Shown here: one piece after another, positions 12,364-24,510 of the stretch
How the letters are laid out: each line of letters starts with the position of its first letter
Numbering within the stretch: position 1 is the stretch's first letter
Assembly (NCBI GenBank): GCA_033675265.1
Contig: JAUJYZ010001510.1
Coordinates: forward strand, 170,001 to 234,000
Direction of reading: 5' to 3'
Origin: Actinostola sp. cb2023
Lineage: Eukaryota > Cnidaria > Anthozoa > Actiniaria > Actinostolidae
DNA length: 64,000 nucleotides
Notes under the pieces: generated by a model
The model's input: only the letters and a program-made list of their open reading frames with translations
Told to the model about the DNA's origin: nothing
Databases searched by the model: none
Position numbers and translations under genes: made by a program

Positions 12364-13915
12364 CCATGTGATGTAAACATGGTGTTCCCTGGAGAATTGT
12401 TCATTTATATTTCTTTAATATATTCGTTCATATTGAAAGGACTAATTCTCCAGGGAACACCTAGCCTCCTCCGCAGGCAACGTTCGGAGGCCGAAGGCCG
12501 AGAAAGAAGCGAGGCCGAAGGCCGAGAATTGGCCGAGAATGGGATCCCTGCGAGGCCGAAGGCCGAGAGGGACTTGGCCCCTAGGGAGAAAAAGCGAAGG
12601 AGTTGCCTGCCATAAATGGACAACAGTTTATCACTTCGCGCATGTTTTATTGCGCATGCCAAATATACTTAGTACGGGAGGGATAAGAAAAATTCGACAG
12701 ATTTCTTCAATCTCTAGAAGTCCGATGTTTTAGTGAAATCCTGGAAATTATTTTCAGTCCAGGCCATTGTTTTAGAAATAAAGGCCAACGGAAAAGCAGT
12801 GAAACTGACAGATTTTAATCGGAAGCAAAGAGAGTGCGTTTCATAAATATAATACACTGCAAATGACAGCGTCAGGACCAAGGTCAACAACAACTAACCG
12901 ACCGATCAGAGCGTGGCTTGATTCTGGCGCCTAAAATCGCCAACACTCGAGTGTTTATAGTGATAGGAAACCATAACATGAATTCGGTTCGCTTCAAATT
13001 TTTAGCACAAACATGTGTTCTTGTGCAAAACACATCAGCGACGGCGGGCGCCTTACAAATTTATATTAATGCCCACGTATATAACCCGACTTATAAACAA
13101 CGGGTCGGGTTAGCGTACGTTGGAGACGTGACATCTTCTCTCTCTGTTTCGCAACAGTGAAAACAAATAATAATTATAAGAACGAGAGATTAAAAACTGA
13201 GAGACGATTTTTGTACGTGGTATTTAGGTAGAAGTTGTATTCACAAGGCCGCATATAAGCGTCGAGCGCGAGCGAGTTGACCAGGCGCGTTGTGTGACAA
13301 TTTTAAACCGCCGTCAGGTCACTCACATTGCGTTTTCTGATCATCTTTGAGATTTGCTGTACTTCAATGAAAGCATTAACGAAGTCAGTATTTCAAAGGA
13401 ACATTTTAAACTGAGCGACTAATTTTAAAATGCATCAGTCCGCAGTGTGAATCAACTTCTTGTTTGATTTGACTGATGGCGGTTAAAAATATCTTTCACT
13501 CGGTCGCGAAAGGGATTTCACTCTCTCTATTTTGAAAGTCTTCAGAGGCAGGAACTTTAAAATAAACGTTCTAGTACCTAGTAGAGATCACGTCTTGAAC
13601 CGCACAGTACTGTTTGATGGTTTAACTACTAAGTATCCACTAGTGAGGTATTTTGGTCGACTAAAACTCCCAGGGGCTCCCGGGGTGAATTCACATGTCC
13701 TCAAGGGTGAATTCACTCGTCCACACCATTCGATTTATGGCAGGCTACTCCTCCCCATTTTTTTCCTTCGCTCTCGTCTCCAGTCTTCCTCTTTTGTATC
13801 CCTAGTCCTCCCTCTTCCTATTTTCTACCACAGGAATCCCAATTCCGATAAAAATTCCATTCCGATAAAGTAGCCTGCGGAGGAGGCTAGGGAACACCAT
13901 GTTTACATCACATGT
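12364..13915. mobile_element. ~1.55-kb element with short inverted ends
   Basis: CATGTGATGTAAACATGGTG, then TTCCCT, at the left and the complement AGGGAACACCATGTTTACATC, then ACATG, at the right. A second inverted pair (GCCTCCTCCGCAGGC near 12470 and GCCTGCGGAGGAGGC near 13873) lies just inside. Also contains a GCCGAAGGCCGAGA tandem at 12485-12570. No coding region recognised. Confidence 0.65.
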
Positions 13916-14090
13916 AATATTCCTCGTTCTAAAATGACTCGAAATGGACTACTTGAATCTTAGTAAACCATCAAGTGTAAACACGGCCTTAGAATGTTTA
14001 CACATGTAATATTCCTCGTTCTAAAATGACTCGAAATGGACTACTTGAATCTTAGAATGTTTACACATGTAATATTCCTCGTTCTAATGG
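13909..14090. repeat. ~67-bp tandem duplication
   Basis: The unit TTTACACATGTAATATTCCT, continuing CGTTCTAAAATGACTCG, occurs twice in full and once in part. Confidence 0.8.
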
Positions 14091-15112
14091 AATCTTACTA
14101 CGGCCCGGCCCGAAGATTAACGTATGTCATTCGCCGTTTTCATAGCGCTGGCTCAGTGTTATTTGCTCTTGTGGTATCAGTAATAATGATGCAACGTACA
14201 TCAGTATTATGTATGTTATTCCTCGTTCTAAAATGACCCGGCCGGAATTACTTTCACGGCCCGACGGAGTCCTTACAGCTAACGCATGTTTTTTTGCCAT
14301 TTTCAATGCACTGGATAATGCTGGATCACATGTTATTTCCTGATTTAAAACTCGGAATTACATGAATCTGATCACGGTACGGCCTGTGTCAGTGACATTT
14401 CATTGTTCTCAAAGCGTGTTTGGAGTTCAGTAGCCTGTGAATACAGCCGCTTTTTGGCGCTCAAGCGGCTGTATTCGCTAGCTAGGAGTTCAGTACAGAT
14501 CAGCCGGTATGATCACGATACGATCGAAGCAATGGTGTTACGTTTTCAAAGCGCTGGTTAAGAAATGTTAACGTACTTTAATGCTTAGGCTTTCGCGTGA
14601 GTTAGACATAACGATAATAGTCTAAAATTGTTAGGACTGTTAGCGTATTATTCACTTTTATCGCTTAGTGCTATCCATGGTGTTATCAATCACAGGGCGA
14701 CCTCTATTTCGAATTTCAAAAAGAACTAAAATAAGTCGTGTCTAAGCCGAGAACTAATCGTATAAATGACACAAATTCCTGTGTATATACAGGTTTTCGC
14801 CGTTTACTCATCACACGCCGACGCAGCCCTCGTTATTATTCTAAAATGTAACGCTCATTGTTCTCTGTACAAATACTAGCATAACGAATTACAGCTTCCT
14901 GCTAGGTACTTTGCTACCAACACTCAAGGTTATCCTAGCTAAACCCACCGTTAGACTATATTTCCAAAGCGATTGTTGTTTCAGTACTGCGTATCACGTG
15001 AAACGGCAAACGTATGTCATGATGATTATGCACTACACCACTTCACAGCCTCTCACGAACAATAATTCCAAGTCGAGGTTGACTTGGACTTATTGCACAT
15101 ATTAAAAACTAG
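13990..15112. repeat. Left arm of a ~6-kb inverted repeat
   Basis: About 1.1 kb that recurs inverted at 18888-19945. For example CTGCTAGGTACTTTGCTACC (near 14900) matches the complement GCAAAGTACCTAGCAG near 19125. The arms differ by scattered substitutions and small indels. Shared features include GTAAGGACTCCGTCGGGCC-type blocks and repeated ATTCCTCGTTCTAAAATGAC motifs. Possibly the termini of a large DNA element; no transposase seen. Confidence 0.8.
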
Positions 15113-15422
15113 TTTTCTTATGCGCAGTAAGGCCAACTCGACTTGGAACTATTGTTCGTGAGAACTGTGAAGTGGTGTATTACTCCACGTTCTAAAATGA
15201 ATCACGGCCCTAAAAAATATTAACGTATGTCATTATATATTCGCTGAGATAGCGCTAGCCATCGGTTATTTAATTTACGGCCCGGCCCAAGCGCTTGTTC
15301 GCCGTTTTCAAAGCGCTGACAAATCATTTGCTGTTTTCCAAAAGCGCTGGTTATTCAATGTGGATATACGATAATAGTTATCAATCAATCAATAATGCGA
15401 AGGATACGACGTAATATATTAC

Positions 15423-15572
15423 GAAAACGTTTCAGAGTAGTGGGCCAAGATTGGACCCTTGCGGACAACCTCTTTTGACCTCGATCCAATCACTAGTAGA
15501 GTCTGTAGTGATTCTCACTTTGCAATGTCTATCAAGGAAGTAGGATTGAAGAAGAGAAGTAGCATCATTCCA
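15423..15572 (-). pseudogene. CR1/L2-like LINE reverse transcriptase fragment
   Basis: About 50 codons on minus: SYFLDRHCKVRI, then DWIEVKRGCPQGSNLGPLL, a stop, and NVF. The 'RG.PQGS.lGPLLwN.F' string is the conserved RT block 4/5 region of non-LTR retrotransposons, and RGCPQGS is a usual spelling in CR1/L2-type elements. The TGA replaces the Trp codon normally found before Asn. Neither the upstream finger region nor the FADD-type catalytic block is present, so this is a dead scrap between the arms of the large inverted repeat. Confidence 0.75.
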
Positions 15573-15682
15573 GTTTACTTAGTAGTAAGGAATGGTGAAT
15601 AATATTGGTTTTAAATTCTTGTCTTTAGTTAACGGATTGACGAAAATCACAAAATTCCTGAAAGATACAACATGGAAAATTA

Positions 15683-16073
15683 TTAGCCATTTCAAAAACG
15701 AGTGGAGGACTGGGAACGAGTTTTTAGAATTAATCTAATTAAAAAATGAACCCCATCACAAGAAAGAGCATATCAGAATTAGGTAGTTTACAAAGTTTCA
15801 ATAGGTTTAGTTAGATATTGAACGAGTAACAGCTTTCCAAACATCGCAAAAATTACAAAGAAATGTATGTTACAGGGGACAAGTGTCCCCCGTAACCATA
15901 CATTTCTTTGTAATTTTTGCAGTTTTTGAATGTCTGCAGTTCAGTTGCTACTTGTCCAAACCCTATCAAACTCCTGAAACTTACTAATTCTGACATGCTC
16001 TTTCTTCTATCTTAATTAGATTAATTCTAAAAACTCGTTCCCAGTCCTCCACTCGTTTTTGAAATGGCTAATT
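15683..16073. mobile_element. Palindromic foldback MITE, copy 2
   Basis: Almost the whole ~390 bp is one inverted repeat: TTAGCCATTTCAAAAACGAG, then GGAGGACTGGGAACGAG, mirrored by CTCGTTCCCAGTCCTCC and GTTTTTGAAATGGCTAA. The apex is GGGGACAAGTGTCCCC. No gene inside. Confidence 0.85.
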
Positions 16074-16074
16074 C

Positions 16075-17380
16075 ACTTGGCACGATCTGCTTTTATAGGA
16101 AGTTTTCCACATTAGCTATTATTTGGAAAAGGCCTGGTAATTGGAGAACCCCCTATACCCCCATGCATTGCAGTGTTTGTTGGATGGAGCAAAGTTTTTT
16201 GCCGGGATCCCGCATAGCGCTCATGACTCGGGTTCATCCTAGCAACATTTCTATGGGGGGATGGGGACGCTCAGTTTCACACTAAAGCATGATTGCGCGT
16301 GTTGTCATTTATTCAATCGTGCAAACCAATTTTGCAGCCATTGTAGCCGAATGTAATGATAGACTTTGGAGAAGTATATAAGACGAAATCTTAAGCGCCA
16401 CTTTGACGAAGTAATCAACATAACTAAAGGTACTAAATAAAGGAAAAGACCGTCAAAATTCCACAATCAATCCCATTGCTGTGCAGAATTTTTGTTTGCA
16501 ATATCAACCTTTAAAACTAAATTCAGTTGAGCTCAAACAGAATGATAATAATGACATCATGTCAGATGGCTAAGCTTCAGAATATCCTGCCACTCAGACC
16601 ATCCCTACGTACGCGTAGTTACTCCCTTCTACGACCAAGGTCTTTGCATCATCTACCCAATCCTTTGTTTTACGCAAATGGAGTCATTGTTACCAACCAA
16701 ATGTTGGATACGTTGGAGATCCAATGAAGCTTACAATATGTCTCCTCATTGGTACGCCCTTCGTAAGGAAAACTTGAAGATCCACATTTCTTAGAGTGTA
16801 ACGGCACCCACGTGCCTTAGATTTCGATTATATATTTTTTGCAATTTTAATACCCTTACGTCACTGACACCTATCTACTCGCAGTCACGTGACACTAGCT
16901 TTATTACCCCAGTACCCCTTTTTGTAAACACATAAGCTTACAGAAATTCGACGGGAACCTTTGCTGTTAAACTTAGAAGCTATTTAGAGCCTTCGTCAAC
17001 TACACGTCCTGCACCAGGATCGCTGTACAAACAGTTTAGCACAATAAACAAGCCTTGTGGAATTTGTGAGTCGTTTCTTCAAACACCATCCGATAGTTTC
17101 ACGGATCTCTCCGCCGCTTCCCTACTGATTCCATGTTCAGGGGGAAACTACACAGCAAAAAGAAGGAGCACAAAAAAAATAGCTGACCACAAAAAGTATA
17201 CTTTCAACTGAGAACGATCTATTAAATAAAATTCCAACAATAGAATCAAGAGATCCGAAGGAATGATTAAATCATTACTAGTTTTCGTATTTCAAAAATC
17301 TAAATAGTGCAAGACCATCTAGTACTGACCCATTTGATAAAGGAATTGACTTCTTCATCGCTAATATAACATTTGCTTCA
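16075..17380. other. No recognisable feature
   Basis: AT-rich, non-repetitive at this resolution. Short open frames only, none with a recognised motif. Confidence 0.5.
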
Positions 17381-17382
17381 CC

Positions 17383-17475
17383 TCATAATGATATACTATT
17401 CATCTTTGTGTATGCTCCCCATATTTCGCTGTTATGTAGTAAAATAGGACGTACTAAGGCATCAAATAGTTTTTT
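17383..17475 (-). pseudogene. LINE RT thumb fragment
   Basis: Minus-strand reading LFDALVRPILLHNSEIWG ends at a TGA after ~30 codons. 'LFD.lv.PIL.Y.sEiWG' is a conserved string downstream of the RT domain in CR1/L2 and related non-LTR retrotransposons. It is probably a different copy from the fragment at 15423-15572, since their order on the strand is reversed relative to an intact element. Confidence 0.65.
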
Positions 17476-17479
17476 TTAA

Positions 17480-18430
17480 AGATAAATTTTATAGAGGACC
17501 CATTTACAGGATGAATTATTAGGACTTTGTAATAGAAAGTGAAGTGCTGCGAGTTGAATTATTTGCATTCAGATTCATTCTACAATGCACAGGCAAATAA
17601 TAATGACACGAGATAACATATATACATCTAAATTGATTTGATATTTGAACTATGGGCGTGTGCTTTTGAAGGCAAATATCTCAACCTTTCACGTGCACAG
17701 TACAGTTTGTGTAAAGGGTGTTACGAAACACCGTGAGGGGTGAGTAGGTCGGAGGAGCCAAGTCTGAATGGTATTTTGGGACACTCGAAATTCGGCGCGC
17801 AAGCCCCTGTTTTGTCACGTGACAATGTCAATCAAAATATTTAACACAAATAATAATAATACATTAAATAAACAAATAAGCATGCAATTAACACAAGTTT
17901 TAGAATCAGAGCTTTAAAAACTATAGCTAGGATAATTTTTGGAAAACTGGAAATGTTATAGAGTTTGATGGGCTGACTACAAGCCATGCCAGTCAGCTGC
18001 AGCATTTCCCCCCACACACTTTGTGGTCAAACACGGCTATCTCACTGCACAACTGTTTTTGGTACATTCACGCACGAACCACAAACGCCATCAGTTTTCA
18101 ACTCAATATAATTACTGTTAGCCTAATATACTCTATAGTTAGTCTTATTCTATTTAGACACACCCGACCTTCCTTAGCTACGCAGACAACCTCCGTGACT
18201 CGAGTTTGTCTGAACTATATCTGTGGCTATGTTTACATGTTTGTTGACAGCTCAGTATGAAACATGACGCCATTACAGTGTTCCATCTTCAAAAGGGAAT
18301 ATGATTTATCATATTATCCCGTGTTTTGAAAACTGTATTACTTCGAACATAGAATCATATCCCTATAGTATCATCGTTAGTTTGTTTCGTTGTTTCGCTG
18401 TTTCGTGGTTTAGTAACACCCTTTTGTAAA
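17480..18430. other. No recognisable feature
   Basis: AT-rich single-copy-looking sequence without coding signature. Confidence 0.5.
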
Positions 18431-18441
18431 CGTGCTTTTAA

Positions 18442-18663
18442 GGGTGCGTTCGATTGACCATATTCCAGAATAGGAATACACGGAATAACATCCCTAAATC
18501 GCTGTCGCGCAGCTACTTGTCCACTGTAAAATGAAACGATTCTTTGTTGTATCATAATAACGTTACAAGGAACAGTTTGGAATTTTAAATGTGCTGAAAT
18601 AAAAGCATCCAAATGTTTATTCCGTGTATTCCTACTCTGGATTAGAGTCAATCGAACGCACCC
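18442..18663. mobile_element. PIF/Harbinger-like MITE, 222 bp, TAA target duplication
   Basis: GGGTGCGTTCGATTGAC at the left and its complement GTCAATCGAACGCACCC at the right, flanked on both sides by TAA (18439-18441, 18664-18666). Inverted arms of ~50 bases include GGAATACACGGAATAA. A three-base TAA duplication with G-rich ends fits the PIF/Harbinger group; family assignment is inference. Confidence 0.75.
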
Positions 18664-18887
18664 TAAGTTTGGTTACACAAATAAATACACAGCCATCAAG
18701 GACATTATTTGTACTAAAGATATAAGACTACAAAAGAAGACAAGCAAGTCCCTCTGGTATCCAGGGGTAGAGATGCCAGGGTTATGGACCATCGTTTTTT
18801 TCTCACTTTTTATGTAATGGCGTCATAAGGCCGGTCGTGCGAAAAAAAAAAACGCACGAACCTCGCGTTCGGTTAATACGTAGTATG

Positions 18888-19945
18888 TCCAAGTCGAGGT
18901 TGGCCTTACTGCGCATAATTAAGAAAAATAATTTTTAATATGTGCAATAAGTCCAAGTCAACCTCGACTTGGAACTATTGTTCGTGAGAGGCTGTGAAGT
19001 GGTGTAGTGCATAATCATCATGACATACGTTTGCCGTTTTACGTCAGTACCCAGTACTGAAACAACAATCGCTTTGAAAATATAGTCTAATGTGGGTTTA
19101 GCTAGGATAACCTTGAGTGTTGATAGCAAAGTACCTAGCAGGAAGCTGTAATTCGTTATGTTAGCCGGTATTTGTACAGATAACAATGGGCGTTACATTT
19201 TAGAATAATAATGAGGGCTGCGTCGGCGTGTGATGAGTAAACGGCGAAAACCTGTATATACACAGGAATTTGTGTCATTTATACGATTAGTTCTCGGCTT
19301 AGATATAAAACACGACTTATTTTAGTTCGTATAGACGACCCTACTATTTCTTTTTGAAATTCGAAATAGAGGTCGCCCTGTGATTGATGACACCATGGAT
19401 AGTACTAAGCGATCAAAGTGAATAATACGCTAACAGTCCTAACAATTTTAGACTATTATCGTTATGTCTAACTCACGCGAAAGCCTAAGCATTATTAAAG
19501 TACGTTAACATTTCTTAACCAGCGCTTTGAAAACGTAACACCATTGCTTCGATCGTGCCGGGAGCATATAACTGAACTCCCAACGCGCTTTGAAAGCGAG
19601 GACATGTCACTGATGCAGGCCGTGATCAGATTCAAGTAATTCCGAGTTTGAAATCAGGAAATAACATCTGATCCCGAGTGCATTAAAAATGGCAAAAACA
19701 TGCGTTAGCTGTAAGGACTCCGTCGGGCCGTGATCAGTTGAAGTAATTCCGGCCGGGTCATTTTAGAACGAGGAATAACATACATAATATGTGCGTTGCA
19801 TCATTATTACTGAAACCACAAGCGCTTTGAGAACAACAAAGCTTTGAAAACGAATGACATACGCTAGGATTCCTTCGGGCCGGGCCGTAGTAAGATTCAA
19901 GTACTCCATTTCGAGTCATTTTAGAACGAAGAATAGCTCGATCCA
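18888..19945. repeat. Right arm of the ~6-kb inverted repeat
   Basis: Complementary to 13990-15112 over most of its length. The inner end has its own short palindrome around CAAGTCGAGGTTGGCC / CAACCTCGACTTGG, also present at the inner end of the left arm (15040-15190). Confidence 0.8.
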
Positions 19946-20002
19946 TACATGACCAGAACTAGGAATAACTCCATACATGACATGCATATACGTTTGTAGT
20001 TT

Positions 20003-20335
20003 CTGGGGGCCCTACACCAAAACGTAATGGATTTTTTCTAAGTGCCACGACCTGACTATTTGGAAAGACGGACCGACTCAGCTCGTGACGATCCGAGTCG
20101 ATCGGAGTCCGATCGTCATGATTTTACAGGGGCCCTACATCAAAACGTAGTGGATTTTTTCTAAATGCCACGACCTGACTATTTGGAAAGACGGACCGAC
20201 TCAGCTCGTGACGATCCGAGTCGATCGGAGTCCGATCGTCATGATTTTACAGGGGCCCTACACCAAAACGTAGTGGTTTTTTTCTAAGTGCCACGACCTG
20301 ACTATTTGGAAAGACGGATCGTCAAGCTGTTATGA
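20003..20335. repeat. ~123-bp tandem repeat, about 2.7 copies
   Basis: Unit boundaries at GGGGCCCTACACCAAAACG (about 20007, 20130, 20253). The inner CTATTTGGAAAGACGGA and GATCCGAGTCGATCGGAG blocks recur with few changes. Directly abuts the duplicated exon-1 block. Confidence 0.9.
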
Positions 20336-20374
20336 CGATCCGACTCATTGCGTGTGTATTGGACAACCCTCTTC

Positions 20375-21050
20375 CCGGCCGCCGGGGATTCCCCTGTTTC
20401 TCAACTAACTCAACTAAGAGGAAATTAAATAAACTGATCAACGTTGTTGAATGCAATCGTAGTTTAGGTGACCAAGAATTATCGAATGATCAACATGCAT
20501 GATTAGCCTATGATTGTTGAGTTGCATTAATCTTTCTTGCTTTGCCTGCATCGTCTTTGAACCACGACGAAGATCTACAAATTCAGTAAAACTAGACAAA
20601 AACACTCGAAAAGCAACCTAAGCGAGCTGTAGAATCGTTACTTACAAACAATGAATTGAAATTCCTGTCGAAGAAGGGGAACGTCGTTGTGATCCGAATT
20701 TCTCCAGAGCTTCCATCATCATTTGGAGGCAGAGCATCATCACCGCTGTTAGAAGCAAACTTGTAAAACTCAGACAAAGGAAGCGATGAGTGTAGTTTTA
20801 TGAAGCAAAGAAAACAGATCCAGATGCAATAAAACTTGATTGAATTCATCGCGAGTGATCAGTTCGATACCAGCGTACTACGAAGTGAGACTCTTTAGTA
20901 CAGTTTACTTCCTAGTTGCTGTCTAGTGTCGATTACACTGAGGAATGTTAAGTATGTTAAATACGTTCTGCTTGACGGCATCGATTCATTGTGTCTTTGT
21001 CTATATCCCGGATCTATATATTATATATATATGACATGGTCGACTAATAA
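20375..21050. repeat. Segmental duplicate of 10537-11475
   Basis: Near-identical from CGGCCGCCGGGGATTCCC through exon 1 and its 5' flank to GACATGGTCGAC. Differences are a 10-base deletion in the second copy, a few substitutions and the absence of the 281-bp MITE present in the first copy. Confidence 0.88.
20646..20849 (-). pseudogene. Duplicated first exon of the Mesh-like gene (orphan or alternative first exon)
   Basis: A 204-base copy of the signal-peptide exon at 10821-11024 with the same ATG, the same 68 codons and the same TTT|GTAAGT donor. It lies inside a duplicated block (about 20375-21050 against 10537-11475). No copy of exon 2 or later exons follows it before the next gene-sized interval. 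It is therefore either a stranded exon, or an upstream alternative promoter/first exon that would splice across ~11 kb to exon 2 at 9241. The perfect preservation of the reading frame and donor argues that the duplication is recent or the exon is still used. Confidence 0.7.
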
Positions 21051-21070
21051 TTATCTTTATTCCATTATTT

Positions 21071-21631
21071 AAAGGGGGACTAGTACGTAAATCGTTCAAA
21101 ATTTGACTTAGCTGAAACTTCACTGAAATAATCTCATAGACCCATACAATTACTGGTTAATTTTTTTTCAAAAATTCCAACGGGAAGTAATGCATTTTTA
21201 TGAATCTTTAGAGGTGTCAGTGACGTCACTTACTCAACCGAAACAATGATCACGGCTTCGCTCCGTACATTTCTTCATGTTTAATGTCTTGAATTATTTT
21301 ATTTCTATGAAGCTAAACGTTTGTGTGAAGGAGTTTTCTTACCTTATATGTGCTTAGGATTGATTGTTTGACTAGTTTTCTTCAATGCAGAGCAGTTATC
21401 TGAACAAACCGTTGAGATATTTTGATCACAAAATACAAAGAAATGTATAGAGCTGAGTTTAGGTTGAGTAAGTGACGTCACTGACACCTCTAAAGATTCA
21501 TAAAAATGCATTACTTCCCATTGGAATTTTTGAGAAAAAAATTAACCAGTGATTGTATGGGTCTTTGAGATTATTTCAGTGAAGTTTCAGCTAAATCAAA
21601 CTTTGAACGATTTACGTACTAGTCCCCCTTT
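21071..21631. mobile_element. ~560-bp MITE with ~165-bp inverted termini
   Basis: GGGGGACTAGTACGTAAATC and its complement ending ACGTACTAGTCCCCC; TTTAAA is on both sides of the G-run ends. Arms include AGTGACGTCACT motifs (CRE-like TGACGTCA). Interior is unique; no gene. Confidence 0.8.
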
Positions 21632-21954
21632 AAATCACTGTTAATTGATTCTATAAGGACTAATTATAAATTAACTAGACGCTCTTCTAGCGTGAAGTCG
21701 GGCTTCTAAATGAAATGTAACCTATTTGAACTAAATATAGATATCTTATAGTGCGATTTTCAGTGCGATTGAAACAGTTTTTGGTTGCTCGTCGTTGCAT
21801 GACTCGAGCTCGATAGAACATGCTTTCCTTGAAATTTCAGTACTGCGAACTTTACAGTATATCAGTAAAAACGTTAATAGCCCGACTTCACGCTACTAGA
21901 GCGTCCTGTTTCAATCTAAATTTAGATTTAGACGAGAAAAGACTTATATTTTGG

Positions 21955-23600
21955 GCATGTTGTAGAACACGGACTCAGCTGGAATGGACTGGACTGGACT
22001 GGACTGGACCGGACCCGAAAAACACGGACTGAGTCCGCGTTTTCAGAAAACACGGACTAAGTCTTAGGAAGACACATGTATGGTACGTTGGGTTACCTGT
22101 GACAGTAGAGTTTATGATACAGCTCCCAGTGTCATTTGGCACCAAACTTTATTTGTAAGTATTCTTTTTACCACAATCTATGAATTTCTCGCATTTTGAT
22201 TGGTCGAGAGCCGTGGTAAATAGGAGTGCATACCACAGTATTACGTCATAAGTCGATCGTCTGATGCAAAAATAATAATTTTGGCAAACGAAAAACATGT
22301 TTTCAACTACATATTTTACAGTGACTAAGAGTACATACCAAGCTGACTATCGATCGTAAGCCATAGTTCGTAGCAAGCCAAATATTTCATCATTCTCCAC
22401 AGTTTGTTCTTTCATTCAAGTATATAAAAACTGCTAGATCTGATCGTATCGATGCTTATAGATTCACGGTGATAAAAGTTCATTTGTTGACTTTTGGACA
22501 CTCTGATAATAAATCCATCACTTCAGAAAATCCACAGACCATCAAAGATTCCGCTGAAGTACTATTCTCTAACGTTATTTCATATTTTTCAAGACATGTT
22601 CACCACGAGCTCGTGCTTTTCTCCATTGACTACATTTTCCAGATTTTAGGCTTTAGAGTATTTTTCGGCTTTGTTGACTGTCAAAAGGCACTTTTCAGAT
22701 TTCACACAATGACCAGGCACAAGGTGTTTCCCCACTGATAAATAATATAATTCTCTGAGAGTTTCTTTCAGACTTGAAAACTCAAAGCATTGTATAGCTA
22801 ATATATATTGCAGTATCAGAAGTTTTACAAGAGGTTGTATTTATTTTCTCAGGTCAGTGAATAATGATTGGGAAACATCTAAAAGGCATGGGAGACTTCA
22901 AACTTAACATTAACATTAACTAATATCTATGAGCGGCGATGTTCTGTTTGTTGTAACATGGCTGCTTTTGCATTTATTTGCAGTGATTACACGCTATATA
23001 TTCTAATAGGCCGGATTAACGTTACTGGCCCTATAAACTCAATGGGTACTTAATGAAAAAGAGCTTTCCCGGCTGTGTCAATACGTATTCGAATCTCACG
23101 TATCCAATCGCTCTTGGATGCACTATGCTGCACCAAATCAAAGAAAGATGTAAAAAAATCATTCTCGAAAAAATTAACATTAACAATATTAACTAAAGAT
23201 CTATGAGCGGCGATGTTATGTTTCACGTATCAATCGCTCTTGGATGCACTGTGCTGCACTACCCTGCGAGCAGAGGTTCTTTTTCGTCTCTCTATTTACA
23301 CTGAGTCTTTTGCTTTTACTTTTGTTGAATGGCCTTTTGTTTTGGCTTTTACCTTGCTGTTCTTGTACTTGTAGTAATTTTTTTGAGAAGGATTTTTTTA
23401 CAAATGACACTGGGAGCTGTATCGTAAACTGTCACAGGTGACCCAACCATACATGTGTCTTCCTATAAGACTCAGTCCGTGTTTTTTGAAAACGCGGACT
23501 CAGTCCGTGTTTTCTGAAAACGCGGACTCAGTCCGTGTTTTTCGGGTCCAGTCCAGTCCAGTCCAGTCCAGTTGAGTCCGTGTTATACAACATGCCTATA
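21955..23600. mobile_element. ~1.65-kb foldback with (TGGAC)n and ACACGGACT repeats in its arms
   Basis: The left arm has (TGGAC)n then CCGGACCCGAAAAACACGGA and GATACAGCTCCCAGTGTCA; the right arm is the complement in reverse order. The interior holds a ~90-200 bp direct duplication containing ATCTATGAGCGGCGATGTT (about 22925 and 23200). No recognised gene. Confidence 0.75.
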
Positions 23601-24061
23601 TTTTGGCCCCTTGACCTCCGGTGCTTTCCCTGATTGGTTTGTGCTTTGTAATCTTTCTTGGCCAGACTTCATGTCTCCTTCGGCTTTAGCTCGACGTTAG
23701 CCTGCGTAGATTAATATAAAACAAGGCGCATGCGCTGTAGAACCCAATTAGTCATTTGGGGTCAAAGAATACGACGACCGCTCTGCATTTTTAGAGTCGG
23801 GGCTTCCACAGGAAGCCCGACTAATTATGTGAACATACAACAAGACCATCAGTTACAGAGCTGTATAATAAATAAACTTGGCATAACGAGATCTTTATAT
23901 TCTGTTACATGGATCTGAACGCGAACGTCGTGTGCGTTCGTATGTGGAATGAGCGTATTGCAGCATTCATTGCTATACAACGGCGAGTAATGAATGGCTA
24001 CTGGCTAATATTTAACAGTTGAAACCCGACTTTAAAAAGCTATACATCAGCTGATGACTTT

Positions 24062-24290
24062 CTTCTATTTGCGCATCCTCGGAAACCCGGCCAGGGGCAG
24101 TAGGAGGAGGGGGAAGGGAAAAGGAAGGGGAAAGGAAGGGGAAAGGAAGGGGAAAGGAAGGGGAGGGGGGGGGGGGGGGGTGGGGCTGTTTTTCCCTCTT
24201 CCCCTTTCCTTCCCCCCTCACCTTCCTTTTCCCCTCCCCTCCTCCCTCCCTCTACAGTCCCTGGGTTTCCGAGGATGATATTTGCGCGTC
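24062..24290. mobile_element. Small foldback around a purine/G-run core
   Basis: GCGCATCCTCGGAAACCC and GGGTTTCCGAGGATGATATT face each other across a GGGAAAGGAA repeat, a G16-type run and the pyrimidine complement. The core could form triplex or G-rich structures; that is inference. Confidence 0.7.
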
Positions 24291-24409
24291 AGTTAGCAAA
24301 TACAGAAAAAAACAATCTCACTCCATCCAGGTGATTCCAGGACAATTTTCAGTCAGTTTTCTCTTCGTCGACAGGATAATTATTATTTTAACTGTGGTAA
24401 GTAATTTAA

Positions 24410-24510
24410 TTAATCGTCCTTAAGTCGTCGTTTGGTTTCTCCGATGTATTGTAAATGGCAGCGGTTACATTGTACCATGTATATATCACGTGTTTAGAAT
24501 TACAAGTGAT
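24410..24510 (-). pseudogene. Penelope-like element endonuclease fragment (GIY-YIG)
   Basis: Minus strand reads ITCNSKHVIY, then after a one-base frame change MVQCNRCHLQYIGETKRRLKD, then a stop. 'vvYliqC..C...YiGeT.rrL..R' is the N-terminal part of the GIY-YIG nuclease domain carried by Penelope-like retroelements. Only ~35 codons remain and the rest of the nuclease is absent. Confidence 0.75.
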
